Source: an uncultured Pseudohongiella sp. (lineage in GTDB: Bacteria; Pseudomonadota; Gammaproteobacteria; Pseudomonadales; Pseudohongiellaceae). Taken from it: 33,192 nt of DNA. This document shows, piece by piece, positions 19,399 to 26,803 of the stretch (positions within the stretch are counted from its first letter, which is position 1; each line of letters begins with the position of its first letter). The position numbers and the translations under genes were made by a program. The notes below the pieces were generated by a model. That model saw nothing but the letters and a program-made list of their open reading frames with translations. It was not told where the DNA came from and searched no databases. The stretch is taken from NCBI GenBank assembly GCA_902531515.1, contig CACAEJ010000018.1, forward strand, positions 1 through 33,192, given 5' to 3'.

Positions 19399-20217
19399 AT
19401 GAGGCTTCGTGCTAAAATACTAACCTGGTTTGTCTGCCTTTTGAGCCATTCCCTTGCAGCCCAAGTGATGCAATTTCGAGATAACGAAGATTTAGCAATT
19501 TACGGAGATGAAATAACCGAATTTACCTGGGTCCGTGGCCAGTATACAAATCATCGGGGAGGTCAATACGGATTCAGAAGGGGAGGTTGGTGGGACACAG
19601 ATTACCCAGATTCCGATGAAAATTTTCTACGCGGTGTCATGCGCTACACCAATATCAATACGAATCCAAAAAATCATAAGTTTATTCAGCTAACTGATCC
19701 ACGGTTATTTGAACATATTTTCCTTTACATGAACTGGAAAAGGGTGCCTATAGGTTCGTCTATGAGTGGGCCGAATTTTAATCCAGAGGAAATTGAGGCT
19801 CTGAGAGAATTTATGTTTCGGGGTGGTTTTGTGTTAGTTGATGACTTTTGGGGTCCCCCGCATCTAGATGACATGTTCATGGAAATGCAGAAAATATTTC
19901 CAGATAGAGAGATTGTGCAGCTCGATACAAGTCATGAAATATTTCACATGTTTTTCGATATCGACGAACTTGCTCAAGTCCCAGGGCGGATGGTTACGTG
20001 GGATTTTGGTGGTTTCATGAATATTGACGATCCCAAATATCCGCCGGAAGTCTATGCAGTGTTGGATGATGATGGTCGCGTTATGATGGTGGCTAACTAC
20101 AATACGGATTTAGGAGACGGATGGGAACATACGTTCTATGAGCGTTACCCTACAAAATACACAAATGAAGCTTACAAGATTGGTATAAACTTTTTAATTT
20201 ACGCATTTAGTCACTAA
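19399..20217 (+). CDS. DUF4159 family protein
   Basis: This is a 272-residue exported protein: signal peptide MRLRAKILTWFVCLLSHSLAA, then a single compact domain. Residues 135-155 (LREFMFRGGFVLVDDFWG) and 178-187 (SHEIFHMFFD) are the parts I recognise as DUF4159, a family with a glutamine-amidotransferase-like fold found beside MoxR and vWA genes. Its function is unknown. H179-E180-I-F-H183 spells HEXXH, but similar H..IFH segments are usual in this family, so I do not call it a zinc site. The start is two bases after the preceding stop, with GGAGATGGGAG just upstream. It ends 16 bases before moxR. Confidence 0.85.
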   Translation: MRLRAKILTWFVCLLSHSLAAQVMQFRDNEDLAIYGDEITEFTWVRGQYTNHRGGQYGFRRGGWWDTDYPDSDENFLRGVMRYTNINTNPKNHKFIQLTDPRLFEHIFLYMNWKRVPIGSSMSGPNFNPEEIEALREFMFRGGFVLVDDFWGPPHLDDMFMEMQKIFPDREIVQLDTSHEIFHMFFDIDELAQVPGRMVTWDFGGFMNIDDPKYPPEVYAVLDDDGRVMMVANYNTDLGDGWEHTFYERYPTKYTNEAYKIGINFLIYAFSH

Positions 20218-20233
20218 TGGATGGTAATAGGAA

Positions 20234-21271
20234 ATGACGGAAACAGAAGAAATAGGACATGAGTCAGAAATAGAGGATCAAGATGATCTTGCGTTGGTAA
20301 AACGTATGCAAGAGGGTAGAGATAAAATTGTTGCTGAGATTAAGAAAGTCATTATCGGGCAAGAAGATATTATTGATGAATTGTTAATAGCCTTGTTTGG
20401 TGGTGGTCATGTTCTTGTAACCGGCGTGCCAGGTTTAGCTAAGACACTGTTGATTAAAACCGTTGCCGACATACTAAAAGTAGACTTTAGCCGAATTCAG
20501 TTTACACCTGACCTTATGCCTGCTGATGTTGTCGGCTCAGAGGTGGTCGAGGAAGGAGAACACGGGCGTAAGCTCACTTTTGTGAGAGGGCCCATCTTTA
20601 CCAATATACTACTGGCAGATGAGATCAACCGGACTCCCCCCAAAACTCAGTCTTCTCTGCTCGAAGCCATGGAAGAGAGACAAGTTACGGCTGCCGGCGT
20701 CACCCATCCCATGTCTAAACCATTTTTTGTTCTCGCTACTCAAAATCCAATAGAATTAGAAGGTACTTACCCCCTTCCTGAGGCGCAGCTTGATAGATTT
20801 ATGTTCAAGATAGAACTGGATTACTTGTCAGAGCAAGATGAAGTGACGGTGGTTGGGCAGACTACTCAAACGCACGATAATGCTTTGGCGCACCCACTTG
20901 GTGGCGAGGATATTCTGGACTTTCAGCGTATAGCTCGACAAGTCCCTGCTGCTGAAGCGGTGATCAAATACGCTGTTAGGTTAGTTCATGCTTCTCGTCC
21001 TCAAACTGAGTCTGCTCCAGATTTTATTAAAGATTGGGTCAGCTGGGGCGCTGGTATTCGAGCGTCTCAAAATTTGATTCTAGCGGGTAAGGTGAGGGCA
21101 TTGTTGCTCGGCAGATACAACGTATCGTATGGTGATGTTCGAGCTCTCGCGCCTTCTGTTTTCCGCCATCGAATTTTACTTAATTTTCATGCTGAGGCTG
21201 AACGAGTAACTACAAATGATGTAATTGAGCGTTTGTTAGAGGCAGTTCCAGAACCAGCATCTGAAATTTAA
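20234..21271 (+). CDS. MoxR family AAA+ ATPase
   Basis: MoxR proteins are cytoplasmic AAA+ ATPases that act with vWA partners in maturation or assembly of other proteins. The 345-residue product has Walker A GVPGLAKT at 64-71, Walker B ILLADE at 125-130 followed by the family signature INRTPPKTQSSLLEAMEE, sensor 1 in LATQNPIELEGTYPLPEAQLDRF, and the C-terminal lid with RALLLGRYNVSYGDVRALAP. The first 20 residues are acidic and variable. It is followed after 31 bases by the DUF58 gene, its usual partner. In many genomes moxR leads such operons; here it is sixth of eight. Confidence 0.96.
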   Translation: MTETEEIGHESEIEDQDDLALVKRMQEGRDKIVAEIKKVIIGQEDIIDELLIALFGGGHVLVTGVPGLAKTLLIKTVADILKVDFSRIQFTPDLMPADVVGSEVVEEGEHGRKLTFVRGPIFTNILLADEINRTPPKTQSSLLEAMEERQVTAAGVTHPMSKPFFVLATQNPIELEGTYPLPEAQLDRFMFKIELDYLSEQDEVTVVGQTTQTHDNALAHPLGGEDILDFQRIARQVPAAEAVIKYAVRLVHASRPQTESAPDFIKDWVSWGAGIRASQNLILAGKVRALLLGRYNVSYGDVRALAPSVFRHRILLNFHAEAERVTTNDVIERLLEAVPEPASEI

Positions 21272-21302
21272 ATTATCCGAAGTTATGAGTAAGTATTAAG
21301 AC

Positions 21303-22196
21303 ATGTCAGAGTCTCTCAATTTTCTCGATCCTAGTGTTCTAGCAGGGCTTGATAACCTCGAGCTTAGGGCCCGGATTGTAGTAGAGGGTTTTTTATCAGG
21401 CTTGCATAAAAGTCCCAATAAAGGTTTTAGTGTTGAGTTTAACGATTATCGTCATTACCAGCGCGGTGATGACATGCGTCACATAGACTGGAAGCTCTAT
21501 GCTCGAAGTGATAAGTTTTATATTAAGCAATATGAGGACGAGACAAACGTTCGATGTGTCATACTACTTGATACTTCCGCGTCGATGGCTTACTCGTCCG
21601 GGGGTACAAGTAAATTAGATTATGGAATCACCTTGGCGTCAGCCTTAGCTTATTTTGTAATGAGGCAGCGTGATGCCGTGGGGTTAGTCACGTTTGATGA
21701 TGAAATTCGCGACTATATTCCAGCAAAATGCCGTCAGCCGCATTTAATGCATATTTTGAGAACCTTATCTAACCTGGAATCCGGGAAACGAACTAATGTG
21801 GTCAAACCCTTAACTGATTTAGCAGCTTCGTTAAACAAAAAAAGTTTCGTGATTTTAATAAGCGATATGCTAGATGATGAGGAACGAGTTATAAATACGT
21901 TGCAAAATCTTAGAGGTATGGGCAATGAGGTGATAACGTTTCAAATTATGGATGATGCTGAATTGAAGTTTCCTTTCAATGAGGCTTCTGAGTTTATAGA
22001 TATGGAAGATCATGAATCATATATTACTTCGCCAGCCTCCATTCGTAAGGCATATTTGCAAAACCTAAACGAATTTCTTTCGTTCTGTAGGAAGAAGTGT
22101 CAGAGTAGTGGCGTAGATTATTGTTTGATGAACACGGCTGAGCCTCTGGATGAGGCTTTGTCTTCGTATATGGCAAAAAGGGCAAAAAGCTTCTGA
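21303..22196 (+). CDS. DUF58 domain protein
   Basis: The 297-residue, apparently cytoplasmic protein carries the DUF58 signature (FNDYRHYQRGDDMRHIDWKLYAR, residues 47-69, quoted as FNDYRHYQRGDDMRH and IDWKLYAR) followed by a vWA-like domain with VILLDTSASMAY. D90, S92 and S94 give a complete DxSxS metal site. DUF58 proteins are the standard partners of MoxR ATPases. No membrane helix is evident, unlike longer DUF58 proteins. The stop codon overlaps the ATG of the next gene (TGATG), so the two are translationally coupled. Confidence 0.93.
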   Translation: MSESLNFLDPSVLAGLDNLELRARIVVEGFLSGLHKSPNKGFSVEFNDYRHYQRGDDMRHIDWKLYARSDKFYIKQYEDETNVRCVILLDTSASMAYSSGGTSKLDYGITLASALAYFVMRQRDAVGLVTFDDEIRDYIPAKCRQPHLMHILRTLSNLESGKRTNVVKPLTDLAASLNKKSFVILISDMLDDEERVINTLQNLRGMGNEVITFQIMDDAELKFPFNEASEFIDMEDHESYITSPASIRKAYLQNLNEFLSFCRKKCQSSGVDYCLMNTAEPLDEALSSYMAKRAKSF

Positions 22197-24220
22197 TGGT
22201 ATTTCTCACGCCACTTTTTTTATTAGGTGTAATAGCGGCAGCGATACCCATTGCGATTCATCTTATTCGCCGAGAAAAACCACCTAAAGTGATGTTCAGC
22301 ACTATTAGGTTTCTAAAGAAGACCTCTAAAAAACTTGTTCTTTTCCAGCACCTACAGCAGATTTTATTATTGCTTCTGAGATCACTTGTAATCTTACTTT
22401 TGGTTATAGCCTTCGCTCGACCACTGATTGATCAGTCGGTCGCCCGGTTGTTAGATGCGGATCCTCAATCTGCAGTAATAATGATAGATTTATCTATGAG
22501 TATGCAATATGAAGACACTTTTGAGCGAGCAAAAAGAGAGGCCTTAGATCTCATTAATCAGATGAGTGCAGGAGATGAAGTTGCATTGATTGGTTTCTCC
22601 GAAGGAGCACAACTTGTCAGAGAGTTCACTTCCGATTTGGATAATGTACGTTCAACAGTCACTGAAATGTCTGACGCAGGATATGGAAGGACTCGTTACT
22701 TTCCGAATCTTAGGTTGGCGGATCAGCTGCTAGAAGAGTCCCGCTTCGAAAATCGCGCGGTATACCTTATTTCAGATTTTCAGGCTGAGGGTATAGGAAC
22801 AGTGGAGGAAGGATGGAAGTTGGCGCCTGGCATTGCATTTAGCGGCATAGATGTGGGATTAGAAGAGAGTACCAACTTAGTCATTACTGACGTTCGCTCA
22901 CCGGAACAACTCCTCGAAGATGCATCGGAACAGCAAATACTTGCTCGGATAAGGTCGACAGGTTCTGTATATCTGCAGGAAGGAGATGTAAGCCTTCTAG
23001 TTAATGGTCAGTTTGTCGATCGTAAATTCGTTGATTTGGGTGATAGATCCGAGGAAGTTATTACTTTTTCAACAACATTTGAAACCGAAGGATCATATAT
23101 CGGCGAAGTAAGGGTCAGCGGTGATGTCTTTGACGCTGATAATTCTTATTATTTTACAGTGGACGTTTTACCAAAAATTAGTGTTTTAACTGTCAACGGT
23201 GAGGCCTCGGAAAATTGGTATGACGATGAAGGGCATTGGTTCGGGTTGGCGGTAGCAGGTGCAGGGCAGTCGCCTTTCGAGTTGGTAAATATTGCGCCAA
23301 GAGATTTAAACGAAGAGCTGTTAAGGCAAAGTGACGTATTAGTATTGCTCAACGTAGGCAATTTAGCTGATGAGCAAGCTAGAATAATTGCTGATTATGT
23401 AAGAGAGGGAGGCGCGCTCTTAGTAGCTCCCGGTGATCGTGTTGAACCTGATAGTTTCAACAATCAATTTGGATCTATAGCTCCTGCCCTTTTAGAGGCT
23501 CAAGATTTACCAGATGGTAATGACTATCTCGTCATCGCGGACTACGATAGTCGTCACCCCATTTTGCGCCCTCTAGAAAGTGACTGGTCTGCCCGTTTTC
23601 AAGGTCATTGGAAGCTAACACCTACGGACGGCTCTGACGTACTCATGCAGTTTGATAACACCGAGCCTGCTTTAGTTGAAAGAGAAGTTGGTAGTGGTAA
23701 TGTGATTTTTTTCGCATCAGCAATGGATTTAGAGTGGAACAATCTACCTTTACAAGGGCTTTTCCTACCATTTATCCATGAAACACTTCGCCATCTGGTG
23801 CAGCCAGAGTTGAAACAAAGAGCTTATAGTGTTGGAGACAATTTCTCCGTTAATTCGGACGATAGGATAACGAATGTGAGCGCCCGTGATCCGAGTGGTG
23901 ATGAAATATTATTTACTAATAACGATTTCATTATGCAGGCGAGTAAGCCAGGATTTGTAACGGTCGAAGTGGGTAATGCAGAGCAGCACTTTGCAGTCAA
24001 CATATTACCGGAAGAATCCAACTTTGCCCGGATGCCCGTAGAAAATCTATTTGATTCGATAATAAATCCCGATACTAATCCGATTAAATCTCGTGAAGTG
24101 CAAAATGCGCAGTTAGCAGAGGAACTCGAGAAGCCACAGAGACTTTGGTGGTGGATTCTGAGTTTAGTAATGGGGATGATTCTCGTCGAATCTGTAATCG
24201 CAAATCGCACTTATCGCTAG
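22196..24220 (+). CDS. BatA-type vWA membrane protein with amidotransferase-like domain
   Basis: The 674-residue protein starts with the BatA/aerotolerance N-terminal domain (MVFLTPLFLLGVIAAAIPIAI, then HLIRREKPPKVMFSTIRFL, residues 1-40) and a second helix at about 53-74. A vWA domain follows with D98, S100 and S102 (MIDLSMSMQYE). A beta-sandwich region comes next (about 235-330), then an amidotransferase-like fold (VLVLLNVGNLADEQARIIADYVREGGALLVAPGD, about 375-420, quoted as VLVLLNVGNLADEQ and VREGGALLVAPGD) without a visible catalytic Cys. A C-terminal helix (WWWILSLVMGMILVE) ends it. It is probably in the inner membrane with its vWA domain available to MoxR or DUF58 partners (inferred). 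It is the last gene of the cluster. Confidence 0.9.
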   Translation: MVFLTPLFLLGVIAAAIPIAIHLIRREKPPKVMFSTIRFLKKTSKKLVLFQHLQQILLLLLRSLVILLLVIAFARPLIDQSVARLLDADPQSAVIMIDLSMSMQYEDTFERAKREALDLINQMSAGDEVALIGFSEGAQLVREFTSDLDNVRSTVTEMSDAGYGRTRYFPNLRLADQLLEESRFENRAVYLISDFQAEGIGTVEEGWKLAPGIAFSGIDVGLEESTNLVITDVRSPEQLLEDASEQQILARIRSTGSVYLQEGDVSLLVNGQFVDRKFVDLGDRSEEVITFSTTFETEGSYIGEVRVSGDVFDADNSYYFTVDVLPKISVLTVNGEASENWYDDEGHWFGLAVAGAGQSPFELVNIAPRDLNEELLRQSDVLVLLNVGNLADEQARIIADYVREGGALLVAPGDRVEPDSFNNQFGSIAPALLEAQDLPDGNDYLVIADYDSRHPILRPLESDWSARFQGHWKLTPTDGSDVLMQFDNTEPALVEREVGSGNVIFFASAMDLEWNNLPLQGLFLPFIHETLRHLVQPELKQRAYSVGDNFSVNSDDRITNVSARDPSGDEILFTNNDFIMQASKPGFVTVEVGNAEQHFAVNILPEESNFARMPVENLFDSIINPDTNPIKSREVQNAQLAEELEKPQRLWWWILSLVMGMILVESVIANRTYR

Positions 24221-24360
24221 CAATTGAGAAAGTTTTTATTGAGATCTCACTAGTAGATGATGGTTTTTGCTTCCGCTAAGTTATATCTATAAAGTCATTT
24301 TGTTCAAAATGGCTAGTAGATTACAAAAATTTTACAACATAGTAACATGATAAATTAATC

Positions 24361-24375
24361 GCACCATAATGGTGC
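24361..24375. repeat. GCACC-N5-GGTGC inverted repeat: terminator or NtrC-like site
   Basis: GCACCATAATGGTGC is a perfect inverted repeat 140 bases after the stop of the BatA gene. Read as RNA it is a 6-bp stem with a 3-base loop followed by TTTAAAATT, a weak terminator for the cluster. Read as DNA it fits the enterobacterial NtrC-site core GCACC-N5-GGTGC. I could not find a sigma-54 promoter (-24 GG/-12 GC) downstream, so the NtrC reading is not supported further. Confidence 0.45.
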
Positions 24376-24429
24376 TTTAAAATTAAGTATATGATTTAAA
24401 TGTAATTTAAATTTATAAATGTAGCAATT

Positions 24430-24447
24430 CTGTCATAATTCTGTAAA
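24430..24447 (+). promoter_or_regulatory. Pho-box-like direct repeat
   Basis: CTGTCATAATTCTGTAAA matches 15 of 18 positions of the E. coli Pho box CTGTCATAWAWCTGTCAY. Two CTGT half-sites start exactly 11 bases apart, as PhoB/OmpR-type regulators need. It lies 68 bases before the start codon of the small TPR-like gene. I see no good -10 hexamer about 10 bases downstream, which weakens the call. Confidence 0.45.
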
Positions 24448-24479
24448 TAATACTGGCTTTTTGTTGAAAAACAAGCGGA

Positions 24480-24512
24480 TCTGCGCCATATTTCGATATA
24501 TGGAGGCGCAGA
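24480..24512 (+). promoter_or_regulatory. Hairpin covering the Shine-Dalgarno sequence
   Basis: TCTGCGCC (24480-24487) pairs perfectly with GGCGCAGA (24505-24512). Inside, ATAT (24488-24491) pairs with ATAT (24498-24501) around loop TTCGAT, leaving GGA (24502-24504) as a bulge. The Shine-Dalgarno GGAGG (24502-24506), nine bases from the ATG at 24516, is thus partly in the bulge and partly in the stem. An alternative register pairs CC with GG at 24502-24503. Either way the ribosome binding site is occluded. A translational switch such as a thermosensor or protein-bound leader is inferred. Confidence 0.6.
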
Positions 24513-24515
24513 CGC

Positions 24516-25304
24516 ATGATAGTTTTAACGCAAAAACGGATTGAAAAATTTTCCGCTGGAATAATTTGGGCCGCTCTATTATTTATTTTTTGGCCGACTA
24601 AGCTTCCGCAAGTGATGAGGACAATCGCCAAATCTATTGTTGTGGGTTACTCAATTTTCAGCACCTGTGTCTTACTCGCTCAGACATCGACCTCTGAGTT
24701 TGAAGACTTGATTTATGAATATGAGTCAAGCCTACTTGACTCTAGTTACACCCCTTTCCAGGCCGAGCAATTCAACTCTTACGTAGTCCAAGGTACCAGT
24801 CTGCAGGAATTAGGGCAGCACGATGAGGCTTTGGTATTCTTCGAAAAGGCTTGGGAGATAGACCGAATACAGAATGGGCCTTATAGCAAGTCGCAAGTTC
24901 CAATTATTGAAATTATCATATCGAGTTATGCTAATTTAGCTAAATGGGACTCTGTAAATAAAAAGTTTGAATATCTTGAGCATTTGTACGGAAGAATATA
25001 TGAGCTCGATAGTCCAGAATTCGATTTGGGTTTGCAAAAAGTTTCCTCATGGCATGTCGACGCACTGAATGAAAATCTCGATGGTCAGCGCTTGATGCAT
25101 CTTAGGAAGGTTCATAACATATTCAAGGTACGTCTCGATATCGCAAGATCAACTCTTGAACCTGAAGACCCAGTGATAGAGTACCTTAATAAAAATATTG
25201 CCTTAAGTAAAAGACAGCTCTATTCATATTCGGGTACAGGGAGTGAGATCGTTTATGCTCAGGCTCTCCCATCAGGACAAGGATTGATTGTCAACTTAGA
25301 CTGA
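24516..25304 (+). CDS. Small TPR-like exported or membrane protein, function unknown
   Basis: I do not recognise the 262-residue product as a named family. It has two hydrophobic segments at the start (residues 14-26, AGIIWAALLFIFW; and about 40-56, SIVVGYSIFSTCVLLAQ). A helical region follows with one clear TPR-like unit at about 90-125 (QGTSLQELGQHDEALVFFEKAWEID) quoted as QGTSLQELGQHDEAL and VFFEKAWEID, and further amphipathic helices to the end. The second hydrophobic segment looks like a signal peptide for an alternative start at ATG 24615, but only the ATG at 24516 has a good Shine-Dalgarno (GGAGG, nine bases). The leader carries a Pho-box-like repeat and an occluding hairpin. The gene is alone and faces the minus-strand CBS/CNNM gene. 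Confidence 0.65.
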   Translation: MIVLTQKRIEKFSAGIIWAALLFIFWPTKLPQVMRTIAKSIVVGYSIFSTCVLLAQTSTSEFEDLIYEYESSLLDSSYTPFQAEQFNSYVVQGTSLQELGQHDEALVFFEKAWEIDRIQNGPYSKSQVPIIEIIISSYANLAKWDSVNKKFEYLEHLYGRIYELDSPEFDLGLQKVSSWHVDALNENLDGQRLMHLRKVHNIFKVRLDIARSTLEPEDPVIEYLNKNIALSKRQLYSYSGTGSEIVYAQALPSGQGLIVNLD

Positions 25305-25615
25305 ATCAACTTTCGCGAGCTCAGTACTATAAGAGTTAATTTTTCTAGCATACGTTAGAATTTTGAAGAGAGTTTCGAGGCGCTAAAGAGGAAACTTGAA
25401 AGTAACTCAATGCTATAGAAAAGGGGGGGAACAAAGAAAAACTCTCAAGCTCCTGTCTTTAGCTATTTAAAAGTCACAAATCATTTCCTTAATGCTGTAA
25501 CCTTTAAAGTCATTTCATACTAACACAGTCATTTCATATATAAAAATATTTGAGTCAAAATATTGCTCAATTCAAATTTAACAAAAAATAAAAACGAGCG
25601 ATCGCTAGATTAAGA
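25305..25615. other. Convergent intergenic region
   Basis: These 311 bases lie between two convergent genes and contain no credible ORF. Visible items are a G-run (AAGGGGGGGAAC) near 25422-25432, two copies of AGTCATTTCATA (listed separately), an inverted pair TTGAG/CTCAA (25550-25554 and 25566-25570), and the palindrome AGCGATCGCT (25597-25606). On the minus strand this palindrome is followed by TCGTTTTTATTTTTT and may act as a weak terminator for the CNNM/CBS gene, although its stem is short. No terminator is clear for the plus-strand gene. Confidence 0.45.
25508..25538 (+). repeat. 12-bp direct repeats
   Basis: AGTCATTTCATA occurs at 25508-25519 and 25527-25538, starts 19 bases apart, with a diverged third copy AATCATTTCCTT at 25479-25490. 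The spacings (29 and 19) are close to whole helical turns, which would suit a response-regulator or other protein site. There is no gene start nearby on either strand. Confidence 0.4.
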
Positions 25616-26713
25616 CTAGTTTGGTTTATCTGTGTCAGGCGAGAGTATCCCAATTCGTTTCGCCCTTCTTTCCCAATTCTTTCGCGCTAAGGCTTGCATG
25701 TCTTCAGTATTATCGGATTCGTCTACAATTTCTAATCCGAGTAAAGTCTCAATGATATCTTCCATCGTCACGATACCTTCCATTCCTCCGAACTCATCTA
25801 CAACAAGAGCCATGTGTTCCTTTTTACTTATAAACATATCAAGAAGGTCTGGTATCGGAAGTGAAGCATGCACGATAATTATATCACGTTTGATCTCACG
25901 AAGAGGTATACTATCGTCATCTTCCACAAGCTTTAATAAGATATCGTCTTTTAAAACTAAGCCAGTAATGGAATCACTGTTATCCTTATATACAGGTATT
26001 CTGGAGAATGGTAGCTTCTCATGTTCGTCATGAAACCGTTCGACGGTCATAGATTCATCTGATGCGACGACAACAATTCTCGGAGTCATTATATCTCTGA
26101 CAAGCACTCTACTGAAGCGGAGCAGGTTTTGTATGATTTTTTGCTCATTTTCTTCTAACACTCCGGTTTCCTTACCTAAATCCGTCATTACGGAGAAATC
26201 TGTTCGGCTCAGAACTGGTTTATTTTTTTCCTTCTTAAGATTTCTAGTTATCGATTGGCTAATCCATATTAATGGCGATAATAAAAAGAGTAAAACTTTT
26301 AATATTTTAACTGTTAATGGAGTTAGCTTTTCCCAGTTATTAGCTCCTATAGTCTTTGGTATTACTTCTGACAAAATAAGAATTGCAAGTGTCATTACGC
26401 CAGCAATCAGAGCCTCCCAACTAATTAATGTAAGACCAAATACAGTTAGTGAGCTTGAACCAAAGATCGTTGAGGCTTGCGATCCAACGCCAATTGCACC
26501 AACAGTATGCGCAATAGTATTTAGCGTAAGAATTGCCGCAAGTGGTTTGTCAATGTCTTCTTTAAAGTTAGCAAGATCTTTTGCGATCGATGTTTCCTCT
26601 TTCTCTTGGATTCCAACGTATGCTGGCGTGATGCTCAATAGAACCGCCTCTAAAATTGAACAAAGAAAAGAGAAAAAAATACTTACCAAAAAAAAGGTGA
26701 TTAAAAGACTCAT
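25616..26713 (-). CDS. CNNM/DUF21-CBS membrane protein (CorC/HlyC-like)
   Basis: The 365-residue protein has an N-terminal DUF21/CNNM transmembrane domain (about 1-170: four hydrophobic segments, with LSEVIPKTIGANNWEKL as the family signature), then a pair of CBS domains (about 200-330: VRDIMTPRIVVVASDESMTV, and MALVVDEFGGMEGIVTMEDI). It stops soon after the second CBS unit, so the CorC/HlyC C-terminal domain found in longer homologues is missing. Members are linked to Mg2+/Co2+ or other ion transport, and the ion here is not known. It lies 90 bases downstream of the RND gene on the same strand and may be cotranscribed. Its ribosome binding site is poor: GAGG is only two bases from the ATG. 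Confidence 0.9.
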   Translation of the reverse strand: MSLLITFFLVSIFFSFLCSILEAVLLSITPAYVGIQEKEETSIAKDLANFKEDIDKPLAAILTLNTIAHTVGAIGVGSQASTIFGSSSLTVFGLTLISWEALIAGVMTLAILILSEVIPKTIGANNWEKLTPLTVKILKVLLFLLSPLIWISQSITRNLKKEKNKPVLSRTDFSVMTDLGKETGVLEENEQKIIQNLLRFSRVLVRDIMTPRIVVVASDESMTVERFHDEHEKLPFSRIPVYKDNSDSITGLVLKDDILLKLVEDDDSIPLREIKRDIIIVHASLPIPDLLDMFISKKEHMALVVDEFGGMEGIVTMEDIIETLLGLEIVDESDNTEDMQALARKNWERRAKRIGILSPDTDKPN

Positions 26714-26803
26714 TGCCTCAATCCAAACCAGGTAGTCTTATTTTTACATGAAATTTTGATGTCTGACAATCAACAAAGATTTTTTGATAGAGAAATTAAC
26801 TGT

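Noticed and set aside
19933..19947. HEIFH zinc-protease motif in the DUF4159 protein
   Set aside because: DUF4159 proteins usually have an H..IFH segment here, and no third ligand or zincin fold is evident, so the Glu is probably chance.
24376..24515. Sigma-54 promoter downstream of the NtrC-like repeat
   Set aside because: TGGC-TTTTTG-TTGA near 24455 has the wrong spacing and lacks the -12 GC.
25597..25606. AGCGATCGCT palindrome as a HIP1-type element
   Set aside because: It is a single copy in this window and shows no repeat distribution. At most it is part of a weak terminator.
25632..26735. Plus-strand ORFs of 133 and 200 codons across the CNNM/CBS gene
   Set aside because: They are antisense shadows of a gene with clear DUF21 and CBS domains, and have no domain signal of their own.
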